Positions 47,801 through 59,700 of a stretch of DNA of 64,000 nt are shown piece after piece; the first letter of the stretch is position 1; the number at the start of each line of letters is the position of its first letter. This DNA comes from Diadema setosum (lineage: Eukaryota; Echinodermata; Echinoidea; Diadematoida; Diadematidae). Under the pieces are notes generated by a model, which was not told the origin of the DNA, ran no database searches, and was given only the letters and a program-made list of their open reading frames with translations. Made by a program: the position numbers and the translations under genes. Where the stretch lies: contig NC_092705.1 in the NCBI RefSeq assembly GCF_964275005.1, positions 20,178,385-20,242,384 of the forward strand, written 5' to 3'.

Positions 47801-49909
47801 CATACACAAACAGCATAACATGTCACTTGCAGCCCTTTGTTACCATCTGACTTGGAGTCAACATGATAAATTCTTGTACAAACTCACTATTATCCCTTTA
47901 ATTTCATAAACCAAACCATGTGTCATCCCACCTATATATACTTCTAGCACAACTCGTTTTCATCCTAGCATTAACTCACTGTCTACCTTAACTCTCAACA
48001 GAAAGGCATACTTCGTCTCTCATTACAATCCATGAAAGAGAGTTGCTAATCTGTATCGCCACTGTAAAATTTCATTAACAAGTAACTGGTTAATGTCCCT
48101 CCTGCAAGTCATAAAAACTGAAGTTGATGCAATTTTATAGCCACCCGACACTCAGTTAGTATAGGCATGTACAGTATAACCTCACACTCTCACTTTCACA
48201 ACGTCACAAATCTCTTCAGATTTTCAGAAAGCGTTGCCTGGATGAAAACAAAATGAAGAAAGACAAGCATTACAGCATAAGCCAGACATGCAGGGAACCA
48301 GCAGAGAAAATGAGAAGTTGAAGTGCCCAAAGCAGACTGGGCCAAACATCTTTTTTCAATTCTTTTTTCCCACGCAAAAAAAGAAAGAAAGAAAAAAAAA
48401 AAAAGAATCCCGCAAAATACAGCCAAAGTATTCCACTGACCTGGAAACAAAGCTTTAAATATAACTTATTCTTCTCTCTCTCTTTCTTGTTGGAGATCAA
48501 AATTACAAATGATGTCATTCACATCAAAATCATCCCAGCATTTTAACTGAAGTGATGATGACTTTTAAGGGGAAGACAATTTTAGTGGCTGAATTGAGGA
48601 CAGAAAACATGATTTCTTCCATATTTCACATCAATTTAAACTATCAAGATATCTGTAACTTTCTTATCTTCTACCCAGCCAGTTTCAGTGACACTAACTT
48701 GATTCTGTTTGTTAGATTTTCCCTCTATAATCAAAATTTTGAAATGACAGTAGAGTGGAGTGCCACTTTAAATTCATATCCTTGATTCATTTCCACTGAC
48801 TGGGAAGGAGTACAATGTAGCTTAAACTGGTTCCCGCTGTCTCCTTCACACTGATTGGACACTTTGTACACCCCATCTCTCCTAGGCTACCGTCTTAAAC
48901 TGTGAGGCATTGTGGGTAGTCTAGAAGGGAGAGAGGGATGTACTGATTGCAGGTATCAGATGTAGCTGAGACTAAAACTATAAAGGTAATACAGTACGTA
49001 ACTGGGAAGAGAACAATTTCCAAGGGGCTATCATCTATAAATACTAGTACATGTATACTTTTTTTTCTTTCCTTCATCGCACCACAATGAATGGGAAACA
49101 TTGGGAGCACTGGAGTTGTATTAACTTTCCAGAACCACATACAAAATTGGAAGAAAGAAAAAGACAGAAGTAAAATTTCACAAGGCAAATCATTCATGAT
49201 GTATCTGTGATTAGACATAACAGATAACTTTTAGAATGAGCAAAGAACATAAAAATACAAAAATAGGCTGTAGTTTCTGAAGAGTATATCATTGCCCCTG
49301 AGATTAGAACTTCAACCTCGATCATTTCATCTTTTGGCAAAAAGTGACAAATCATGACAGATGACCAAAATTATTCTCATTCGCAGTAACATATCCCTAG
49401 ACTCCATGATACTTTGAGCTAATACTATGGCAAGAACATGCACAAGTATTGGTACCAGGGCAATCTGTAAACCTCACTGAACATAAAGTCCATACGCCCC
49501 CAAACAAGAAGATTGACAACTTAAACAATTCCATAGCTTACTATGGAAATGACTGACACCATTTATGCATATCAACTTCAAATCTTTAGTAACTTGACAC
49601 ACAATTGTGGCAGGCACAATACTCATGGAATTCAAACAACTGGACCACTCAACACTAAACTGTATTTTTTGAAAACTCAAATCATGAGGTCTCTCTCTCT
49701 CCCAAATGAAATTCATAGTAAGATTGATCAGAGCAAAATTCATATTTACGTAGATTTTTAATTTCTTATCAGCTAAAGACAAAATCCTGGCTGTTCATAA
49801 ACTTGACTACTTCTTTCCAATACCACTTACTACACTGGAATGTATTCTTCTTTTCTCTGATTGAAATCATATTTGATAATGGAGGAAAGAGCAGTCCACT
49901 GCTACCGAA
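44860..49909. other. unique non-coding region between convergent genes
   Basis: No exon or repeat family could be supported over about 5 kb. It lies between the 3' ends of the plus-strand transporter and the minus-strand 165-residue gene. A minus-strand AATAAA (complement at about 47620) could end a long 3' UTR of the latter. A TTAGGG-like triplet run at about 45262 is too short to matter. Confidence 0.4.
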
Positions 49910-52900
49910 CTAGACAACATACACAGAAGCATCTTTCATATCACATGTCTTCCATTCTCCATCCTCATTGGTCAACTGGGGACTGCTGTATACTACAATT
50001 GTATCACCAGCACTAGACCGCTGTAAAGAACAATGCATATACATGTATTTCATTCACCCACTGTCATTATCTGGATAGACAGAAGTAAATTTCCAAACAT
50101 GAAAGTATCTTCACGATGATGACCTTGAAAGACAAATGTCTGTAGTGCCATTCATAGACATTCAAAATCTAAAGGGGAATTCCAGATGATTTTCATAATT
50201 TCATGTTATGTAGCACATAAATTGATAGTGTCACATATAGATTTGTGGAATTTATTGTGGTCCTTGAGCAGAGAAATCATCTGAAAAAATAAACAAAAAC
50301 ATAATTATACATATTACAGTGGAAAAGGATGATGACATATTACATTATGTACAGGCTCACATATTCCAGTATTAAATGTAGCATTGTAATTCCACTATGA
50401 ATACCACTTGCTTAACAACTTCACCTGTGTAGAATTAATGCATGCTTTCTTCTTTTGGTTCTGCTTCCATGAGCACCCAATAATGCATTCGTATGTGACT
50501 ATTATGTCATCATCCTTGTTCACTGTGATTTGTTATGAATTTTGAAAATATTCTTTTCCCTTGTTCCAATCAAACTAAATTCTGTAACTCTGTACCAAGT
50601 ATAACCAATTTATAGATGATAAAATGCAAAAGTCTGGAAATCACCCGGAGCTCTCCTTAAATGGTTTTTGACAAGAGAAATACAACACAAAAAGCTATCA
50701 ATTCTTGTGTCCTTTTCCAGATAACTACATCCACACTAAATGTGTAGTCATGATATCAAAAACCATGAAAAGGTTACTTTTGTTATTGTGGAGCAATGTT
50801 TCGAATAACTACATAGGTCCCCTAATCCTTACCATAATGAAAATACATTGCTCAAAATGCACTGCTCACTTCAGGGCCCTTTCTAAGGAATGCAAGTCTT
50901 AGATGTTTGTCAAGGGGTCTATTTCATTTTTTTTTTTCTGTTGAAAAGACCCAACACACATAAATAACATGAAAGCTCACTAAAGGTAGCATGCAAGTCA
51001 CAGATTTTTGTTTTGTTCTGTTTGTTTGTTTTTTTTTAAATACAGGAACCCAGTAACAACAGCAGAATGTTTACAGTTAATTCTTGGAAAATCACAGCGT
51101 TGATTTCATCAAGGTAACATCTTTCTTGGAAAACATATACATCGATTTCCAGAATCACTGAACAGGTCTTCTCTTTGGCATATTTCTCGATCTCAGACAA
51201 ACAAAACCCAAGGATGTTAGTCTCTCACACACAATCACATTCCATCATCAAGATATGGGACACTGCCTCTAGCAATACTTCATTTCAATCAATGAAAATG
51301 TAACACACTCTTGTAAAGCATGTAAGGAGGGTAACACATTATTGCCAATAAGACACTCGTGGCTAAATGTGATGTACTCCTCCATATCCATACCAGTGTT
51401 TTATCTCTAGCACTATTTGGAAGTTTAGGATCTTAAAATCACAAAATCAGGGCTAACACAAATATAATTTGAACCCAAGCAACAAATGATAGGATACACA
51501 AGTATTTCTTTCCTTAACCTCATTGAATTTGCACAGTCTCTTGAAAGTGAACCATACCAACATCTGAACATAAGACTGCACCTTGTATATGTGGTATTAC
51601 GTACATGCTACGTGGGAGAATGTCTCTAGCATGCATTCTAGCTTCCAATCACGGAAGTTGGTGACAAGCTGAAGTTCTTCACTAATGAAGACTTTGCTGC
51701 ACAAGGCCTGAAGCATGTTGAGAAACTTCCTTACAGGATGACATCTCAATCCCCTATTCAACCATTTTAACCCAATGAGGACTAGTCCCGAGTATACTTG
51801 AGCAGGTGTCAATGCAAAACGTGTGTTATAGAAAAATCAGCTCGTCCTCCATGGGTTAATGGGCAATGACCATCAGTGAAGTACAATATATGTCATACAT
51901 ACCAGTGATCTGACAGTTTCATCAACAGTCTTACTCCTCTTATAGGCACAATACACACTTCGCCGTAAACCTGTGCAGCTTTTATAGTATCAATCAATGT
52001 CATCTAATTCAACTTATGTGTTAAGAGAAATAAAGCTTACACAGAAGCCATTTTTTTTTTTGTTTCTTTTTCCTGCATGTTTACCCCTGGTGGTCATCAT
52101 CCCACTCAACCAATGTGTGACACATGGTATCAGGCACACACAACATGCCTCACATCCAGAGCATCGCAAGTTTGACGATGGCTGGCATCTCACTGAATAT
52201 TGAGTGATGATGTTCAGTGTTGTAAGTTGTCATTCTCACTATTATTACACCTTTTTTCCATGTCACAAGCTGACTGAGTGATGATCACAGTTCTATCCTT
52301 ACTATCGCTGCAAAGTGAAAATAGCTACAACAATTGAGCTGTTTAAAACCTGAAGAGATCTACATTATACATCTATTTCCCTCTCCAAATCTATCATCAA
52401 AAAACAAACAAACAAAAACACTATAAAATGTAATGCTATGACAACTGTCCACTTTTTACATTTTGTAATACATTGTGGACTAGTTTCATTCATGAAAATG
52501 AGTACGGTACTAAAAGAGTCTCAGAGTCTCTTGCTAAGATCTTGCCTCAATATTTTCTTTTTTTTTCTATGAGATGACCTGTACTTTAACCTGTTGAGGA
52601 CAAGTCCTGAGTACACTAGGGCAGGTGTCTATTGGAAATGCATGTTGTAGCAAAATCAGTCCATCCTCAATGGCTTAAAAAGTATCAAATGCTTTTGTGC
52701 AGCTGTGTTGCTCACTCTATCACACCTCATGAAGAGAATCAAATACTGTGTTCAGGTCTACTGTGTCATATTCACAGTATCCTGTTGTCTAATGTGCAGT
52801 GAATGATTGATTTACAGCACGAGATCCGAGTGCCAAAGTGAACATTTTGCAACACAACAAATGACAGCGATATGACTTCATTCATCGCAAGCTTAGTGAT

Positions 52901-54018
52901 TGTGGTAGGAAATTCCCAATAAAAGGCAAATATCTACTTTTCATTTACCTTTCACTACTCCTTCATACATCAAGATGATCCATAAATAATTCTTTCACTT
53001 CCCTTTCTGTAATCATTTCTGAACTAGTCTAAACATGCTAATCCTTTTATTGATCTTTCCTTTTTTCTTGTATTTTGTCCATTTTTTTTTTGGTCTTTTT
53101 CTTTAAGCACCAGTCCTGCCGGTTTATTTGCAAATATACATATCATAGTAACTTTAACAAAAATAGATCTACAATTAGAACTAAACCTCTGGTTACATGT
53201 CTGTACAAACCATGTGACATTGACTATAACTACAACTACCACAGAAAATATCATTTCAGAGCTCAGCTCTTCATATTTGTTCAGTTTTTCCCTAGCACTT
53301 GCCATGTACTAGCTTCTTCAGTGGCTACCACCAATTCTTCATGTGTACAAACTATGACAGCACAAACTTTGTCAAAACACACAGTGAGATAATCAATTTT
53401 TGAGCAGCAAATTTGACAAATATGTGAGAATTTTTGTACAAACTGACAGATGCTAGATTTAGCTCTCACCTGTCACAAGAGCTCAAAATATCTGACTGCC
53501 TGCCACAAATACACCAAAACGTAATGAAAAGTGATATTTAACATGACATATTTTGTTGGTTTTTTGTTCTGGAGGGTAACCTTGGTGTGAGCCTTCTTGG
53601 ATAATTTTTCCTTCTCTTTCCTCAAGACACATTGTCACTCTGGCATGGCATTTACAGAACATTTGCTGCTTTAGTCTGAATGGCTCTCAATGCCTTTACC
53701 TGGCAAAGAGTAAACTTGTGGGCAACCTTCTGGATAGACAAAGAAATACTTCTGTTGTTCTTTGGGGCTGACGGCAATGAAGACAACGCATTGGTTACTA
53801 CAAACGTTCCTCCCTCTCTCTGTAATGCACTTGTCGATTGGCGTCACAACTCCCAAGTACCATGGGATGACTGGGATTTGTATCCAGGTTGTCTGGGGAT
53901 TTTGCCATTTGTTTTTTGGCCTGGGTTCGTCAGGAATATACCAGGGTTTGTTGAAGGATACTGACTTATTTTGCCTGGGTGGGTCGGGCATATACTGGGG
54001 GTTGTCGGGGAAATTCAT
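49910..54018 (-). CDS. unrecognised 165-residue protein, three coding exons
   Basis: I do not recognise a family. Exon X 54018-53700 (319 nt) starts MNFPDNPQYMPDPP and ends ...CPQVYSLP at a GTAAAG donor. Exon Y 51970-51903 (68 nt) encodes LRRSVYCAYKRSKTVDETVR after a GCACAG acceptor and before a GTATGT donor. Exon Z 50020-49910 (111 nt) follows a TTTACAG acceptor and ends DMKDASVYVV and TAG. Phases 1 and 0 match across both junctions with no stop, which is unlikely by chance. The N-terminal 57 residues are rich in Pro, Trp and Asn; the middle has several Cys and aromatic residues. No signal peptide or membrane helix is evident. A CCACAG acceptor directly precedes TAAATG at 54021, so a non-coding first exon may exist upstream. 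Could be a lineage-specific gene; the ATG choice depends on that upstream structure. Confidence 0.6.
51767..51859. mobile_element. 93-bp mini-MITE, TTAACCCA termini
   Basis: Starts TTAACCCAATGAGGAC and ends GTCCTCCATGGGTTAA, inverse copies. A twin is at 52586-52678 with the same interior (GGCAGGTGTC, TTGTAG/TTATAG, AAAATCAG). Lies in the intron between exons X and Y. Confidence 0.8.
52586..52678. mobile_element. 93-bp mini-MITE, second copy
   Basis: TTAACCTGTTGAGGAC ... ATCCTCAATGGCTTAA. It matches the twin at 51767-51859 over its whole length with about 20 differences. Confidence 0.8.
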
Positions 54019-54254
54019 TTACTGTGGAAGTGGAAATTTTTGCAGTGTTGAAATGTTCACGCATTTCGAGCACACACAAACAAGCGCAAAATAAAAGCAC
54101 GCAAATATTTCTGCTGCCCGTATGTTCAAGTAGTTGATGTCTTGATTCCATGGAATTAAAAACACATGAAACTCTTCTTGCCTGGCCAAGTGCAGAAAAT
54201 TAGTCACGCGAAAATATCCACTTTTTCAGTATCTCGCTTAAGTTGGTTGGGAGT

Positions 54255-54842
54255 ATATGTGACCCTGCATCACAAAACCAACAAACAGTCGCCAGATATG
54301 GATTTTTAGTTGAGAGCAGATTCTTAAAGAGCAGACTCTAAGCTTTAAAATGATGTACATTGTATAACTCAACCCAAATGGACTCTCCTAACCTATCTAA
54401 ATACTAGAAAGAAAGCACACACTCTGGAAAAGTGTGAACTGAGAAAAGAGGCTCTGAAGTACAGGGTCTATTCAAGCGCTTAATCTTAACCAAGCCGTGC
54501 TAGCTGTGCAAGGAAAGGGACAAAACATGATTAATGCCAACTTTCAAAGCAGTAGAGTTACTCTGTCAAAAGATATTGGACATGAAAGTGAAGAGTGTGT
54601 AAAGGATTTCAAGAAATGAAGAGGGGACTCTAGACATATCTGATCATTTTATTCTCCCTCCAAAATGGGTTGTAGAGAAACTGCTGAAAACAAACTCAAA
54701 AATAATTTAGAAGAAGGATAGCTCTTTCAGAAAATATGAAAAACTCAAGATTGACTTGGTTGACCCACTTCACCTTTTTAGAGTCCTCACGTAAAGTCAA
54801 GGGGTGCGACGTTTTGTTTGTTATGTGATGCAAGGTCACATA
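54255..54842 (+). mobile_element. MITE with GTGACCCTGCATCACAAAAC termini
   Basis: Left TATGTGACCCTGCATCACA and right TGTGATGCAAGGTCACATA are inverse. Interior blocks (GCAGACTCTAAGCTTTAAAA, AGGGTCTATTCAAGCGCTTA) are shared with the minus-strand copy at 28475-29062. Lies upstream of the 165-residue gene. Confidence 0.8.
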
Positions 54843-55077
54843 TATCAGGGTTTGAGGCCAAACATTTGCACTGAAAAAAGACTTCTGAGTGCCTCAAATA
54901 CTGCCTGGCCTGTTGGGGAGATGGCTGGAGATTTCTATTCAACTACTGCCCGGCCTGTCGGGAACTTCGCCAGAGATTTTGACACAAATATTGCCCAGCC
55001 TTTCGGGAACTTGATGAAGACTTGGCCAGGTAGCATAACATCCTAAAAATGCAGAGGTCAGGACTACAATTGACAAG

Positions 55078-56736
55078 TGTATATGTGACCTGCTACAACA
55101 AAAGGATCTGAAAGCACTTCCTGAAAATGACATGACATTATTCCCTACTCTTCCGCTTTAATTGCATACATAACACAACTCATAAAAGTACTTGGTTGCA
55201 GAGCTTTTCATGATTTTAAGAGAGCATGTCGAGTGGTTTAGGAAATCGGCATTTCAAGAAAACAGCCTTCAAAGTTTTCCTTCCGATGCAAATCATGATC
55301 AAGGGGAGGTAATTCAGTTTTCATCTGTTGACAATAGTATGTATGCCCCTAGCAACCTCCGCAATGTTCATTCAAGCTTAGTGCCAGCGGACTACGCACG
55401 ACCAATCACTAACCAGGATGTCACGCACTCACCAATAAGATCACTCTATTGTTGCTAGGGGCAACCACAACACTTTCGGATGAACTGCTAAAGCTGGCTA
55501 AAAGCTCAGGCTGCAAAGTGATATTAAAGCAATTTTAAATATAAGCATCTTCACGCAGATGGAAGAAAATTATTCTGACGTAGTTTTTAGTGGTTTTGCT
55601 GCTCGCAGCCACATACAGAAATACAAAAATTGACAACAGAATTTTGGCAAAGTCAAGATGCACAGTTTTTGTTTATTTAGTGTTATCAAATCCAAAAGTA
55701 ATGCTACAGATACGAAGAGAACTCTCACTGATAATATAGTACAATATTACAATACACTTTGATCACAGATACCGTCATGGCATAAAGTTTCTTATAATAA
55801 ATGATGTTGCATGATAATATACCATAATATATATTCTATACACTAATGTGTGGGTTATTTTTTTCAATGGCTAACCGAAGCATTACCAGGAAAAAAGAGA
55901 AAGCACCCAAGGCAAAACAAAAGATGATGATCAATGATATTTGTGAAATATGTCAGCACTTCTTCACTCCACAGAAAATATAGAATAAATAATGTTTACT
56001 GTTTCCTGTGTCCTTGATTGTCAAATGATTTCACACGTTGGCAAACTGTCGTTGGTGACAATCTGGATCTAGTGTCTTGGGGAAGAGGACAAGACCAGTG
56101 ATTCTGATTTGACATCTTCATCAGAAGTACGTCACAGGGACTTGAAGCAACACAGTATCTCAACACTGTCTTGTTTGTTCCATGGGTCCAAAGTTTACAT
56201 TTTCATATAGAATGAATTGACCTCTTCATGGAAACTAGCAATGCTAAGTGAGAATTCCAGGAAAACAGAAAATATTAGAATAAGCACAGTTTCCTTACTG
56301 AAGGAAAGTGTGCCATGTCATCTTTCTCGCATTTGATCCTGATGCTGGAGTCAGTTTTGTAGTGTTTGATAGTGCATTCATTGTACAGCTTTGTGAAGAT
56401 ACTACACTATTCTCTTTCTTCTACGCATATAACTGTCTATGGTATGAGATTTATTCCAGCAGATTATAATAATTCACCTCATCAAACCATCAACTCAGAG
56501 TGGGTGCGGAAATGACAAACATGTATTGTTACCTCGTAGTCACTTGATGAAGGCCTAAGCATGTTAAGAACAAGGCTAGAGTCAAAAGCTGAAAGAGACA
56601 AGGAGCTCTCTATCCAAATTTGGCTGAATCCTACAGGGCTCCAACCACCTACAGGTGGGGAGGGCTGGCTACTTGATACGGGTTACAACTGGTAAGGCAA
56701 GGAGGCTTTCACGAATGGAGTAGAGGTGTGGGTCCA
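55078..56736. other. non-coding; includes presumed kinase 3' UTR
   Basis: Begins with TATATGTGACCTGCTACAAC, resembling a MITE terminus, but no matching right end was found. A short inverted pair TGCCCCTAGCAAC/GTTGCTAGGGGCA lies at about 55346 and 55452. The part near 56000-56736 is probably the kinase 3' UTR; a minus-strand AATAAA complement is at about 56447. Confidence 0.4.
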
Positions 56737-59700
56737 CTACCTGCGGCTGGGGGGATGCCTTACACCTTTGTGGTAGAAGACCTGGTACTCGGGGTCTTCG
56801 CTAAACATCTCGTTCAGCTGGGAGAAGGTGGGGCGGTTGACTGGCTTGTATGACCAGCACTTTTGCATGATTTCGTAGACGTTCCCTGGGCAGCCCTCTG
56901 GCCGCAGCAGACGATGACCGTTCTCTATCTGTTTGATGACCTGGTGGAGGATTGGACATGACAAACACCATCAGCTTCACAATTATTAACACTACGTACA
57001 TGCATGAATACATATACATTGGCATGTGATGCTACGATAGAACAATTTGGATAACAATCATCCATTTAATAACTCAATTCTGATTTCATTCCTTGAAATT
57101 GCTGCCCCAGGTATGTTTACACGATTGCTATTATCAATTCTTTATTTTCAAAAGATTCTAAATCAAATACAATACGTACTTTGGGGTCTCATTTCACAAA
57201 GTGCTGTTACATAGAAAATAATGCAAGAAAAGCAGCAACTCGCACAACATGTAGCAACATCCAATCAGTAAGCAGGATTCTTGTCATTACCATAAACAAT
57301 TCTACTACAGCTTGAGTTGCTATCAGAGCAACTTCTTATGAAATAGGGCCCAGGTGTAACTTTAGAACAAATATAATTCACAGCCTCATGGCAATCTTAA
57401 AGCTAACTTGGCAGTGGTAAATAATCTTTCATCATATACATTAGCTTAGTCATTCAAGTAAGCACCAACTCCTAATCAAAGAAATGACAAAAGAAAAAGA
57501 AAAAAGAATGAAATGTAAAAAAAGAAGGTTAAAAAAAAAAACATTTACACAGTAACTGCCTATTACAGAGTACTTATGACATAGCATACACATGCTACGA
57601 AAAGTGTTTACGAAAAAGAGTAAATATTTTGCCAACAATGACAAGGGTCATAGCTTTCAATCATCTTGTGTCTCTATGCTATGCACAGCTTTAAAACAAA
57701 GCCTTGAACAGGAGAACATTTCCAGAATTATAAATCTCCACTCACATCATAATGATTGGCTGCCAGCCAGGTTCCATTTTATAGTCTGTTCTTGTGATCA
57801 GGTATTCTATTCATAGAACAAAATCTGAGTTTCCTTCTTACCTACTGAAGGAAATAAAACACTAGTCTCCTATATTGATGCTAAGTGTGAAAAATGGACA
57901 ATTGTAAAGTGCATAGGGAACATTAATATGTTATCATATTGTCGGTCTTATGCCAAAAGGGCCTTAAACCACTTCCACTGTTAGGCAAAAAGGCCCTTAA
58001 CGCTAAAGACTTTGTACACTATTAGTGCTCTTTTGGCATAACAGGGGACGTTCTTTAAGGCCCTTTTGGCATAAGGCCAACGATATGCTATAGAAGCCCA
58101 ACTATTATTATCATTATCATTATTATGATTATCTGAACGTTAAGTTGTACTTAAAGTTTGTTTGATTTTTTGTTGTTGTTGCTTTTTTTTCTGATGTATA
58201 ATCTCTTTATTTCTTCTTTTTGTGTTTCTAAATCAATGCTGTACGCTGGCACTGGTCTGATGGTCCCTGACCAGTAAAAATCACTGTTGGACCAGTAACT
58301 TTTTCAGGAATGGACCAGTAAAATATGGAAAAACTGGGCACCTACTGATCCGAAAGACAGGTCGGACCAGTAGAAAGATATGATAGTGTGCAGCCCTGCC
58401 TTAATAATATTATTCAATGTGTTGGCATCTAGTAAACGATAAATGTGTGAGGAAGTAGTCTCTGAGCAGACCAACTCGTCTCACCTCGGCTCCTGTCTTC
58501 TCCCCGTAGGGCTGGGCTCCTCTCGTGTTCATCTCCCAGAGGGTCACTCCAAAGCTCCAGACATCGGAGGCATGGGAGAAGGTGCCATAATAGATCGACT
58601 CTGGGGCGTACCTACAAACAGTCATCACAGACAGACAGGAATGTCAGTTGGTTCTTTGCGTCTCCATTCCCATCCCGTCTACAGCTCTTTTTTTTCTATA
58701 TCAATGCACTTTAGAAACACCCATATGAAAAGCTTGTGTTATCAAATTCTATCTACAGAATCAATATTACAGGTATAAACTGGTTTCTGGTTTAATACTC
58801 AATAACATTTATCCATTAAAGATGTCAGACTTCAATGACATTGAACCTTCCAGAGGTATTTTCTGCACTGAAGTCTTACTGAACACACATTTGATTTGCT
58901 AAACATCTGAGATGACACTCAATGAGTGCACACACACAACAGCAACAACAACATTCACATCATAAACCTTACTCCCCTCTTGTGAATGTGCCTTCATACT
59001 AATAAAAGCATGAACTGGTCATACAGAGTAACACCAGTTACATTGTCACAAAGTTTTATCAGTTGAGAAAGATTCAATTGAGTAACTTCATGAATCATAG
59101 TGAAAAAAAAAAGAGAAAGAAATTAATTCACAGGTTTCAACATACTGCCATGTACAGCTATTGGTCAGAAGTTCACTTCAAGGGTTTACTAATTGCCTCT
59201 GCTTCAAAATTTCTAGAAGAAATTCTCTAAAATAAATTTGCATCCTCTTTTCGCTCTACTTCTACCACCACACAAGAGCATAAGAGATGCGGTACACTGC
59301 ACACAGTGAAGGGAAAATTGACAAGAGACACCTAGTGCCTACCATTTGACCGGCCAGCGACCACCTGTGGTCGAGCGGTAATAGTCGTTGTTGGCTCCCG
59401 TCGCTCGAGACAGACCAAAGTCACTGATTTTTGCCTTTGGATGAGAGGAGAAGAAAGAAAAATCATTCATAAAGAGAAACATACAATTCACAACATAAGG
59501 CATGCACATCATGTTCTGTGAGCTTACTGGAGGCTAAGCTACACAGTGTTGGTGAGAATAAATTCTTAATTGACACATCTCAAGCACTGTGCATGTCAAC
59601 TGGTACAATGTAATTCCTATAAAAATACTCTAATATGAGTGAAATACCTATTTATTTCAATATTGAGGCAATACAGCGTATGTGAGCATCTGTAGCCAAA

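Noticed and set aside
51597-51812. Minus-strand 71-residue ORF as a possible extra exon
   Set aside because: Overlaps the mini-MITE at 51767 and the spliced phases of the 165-residue gene close without it.
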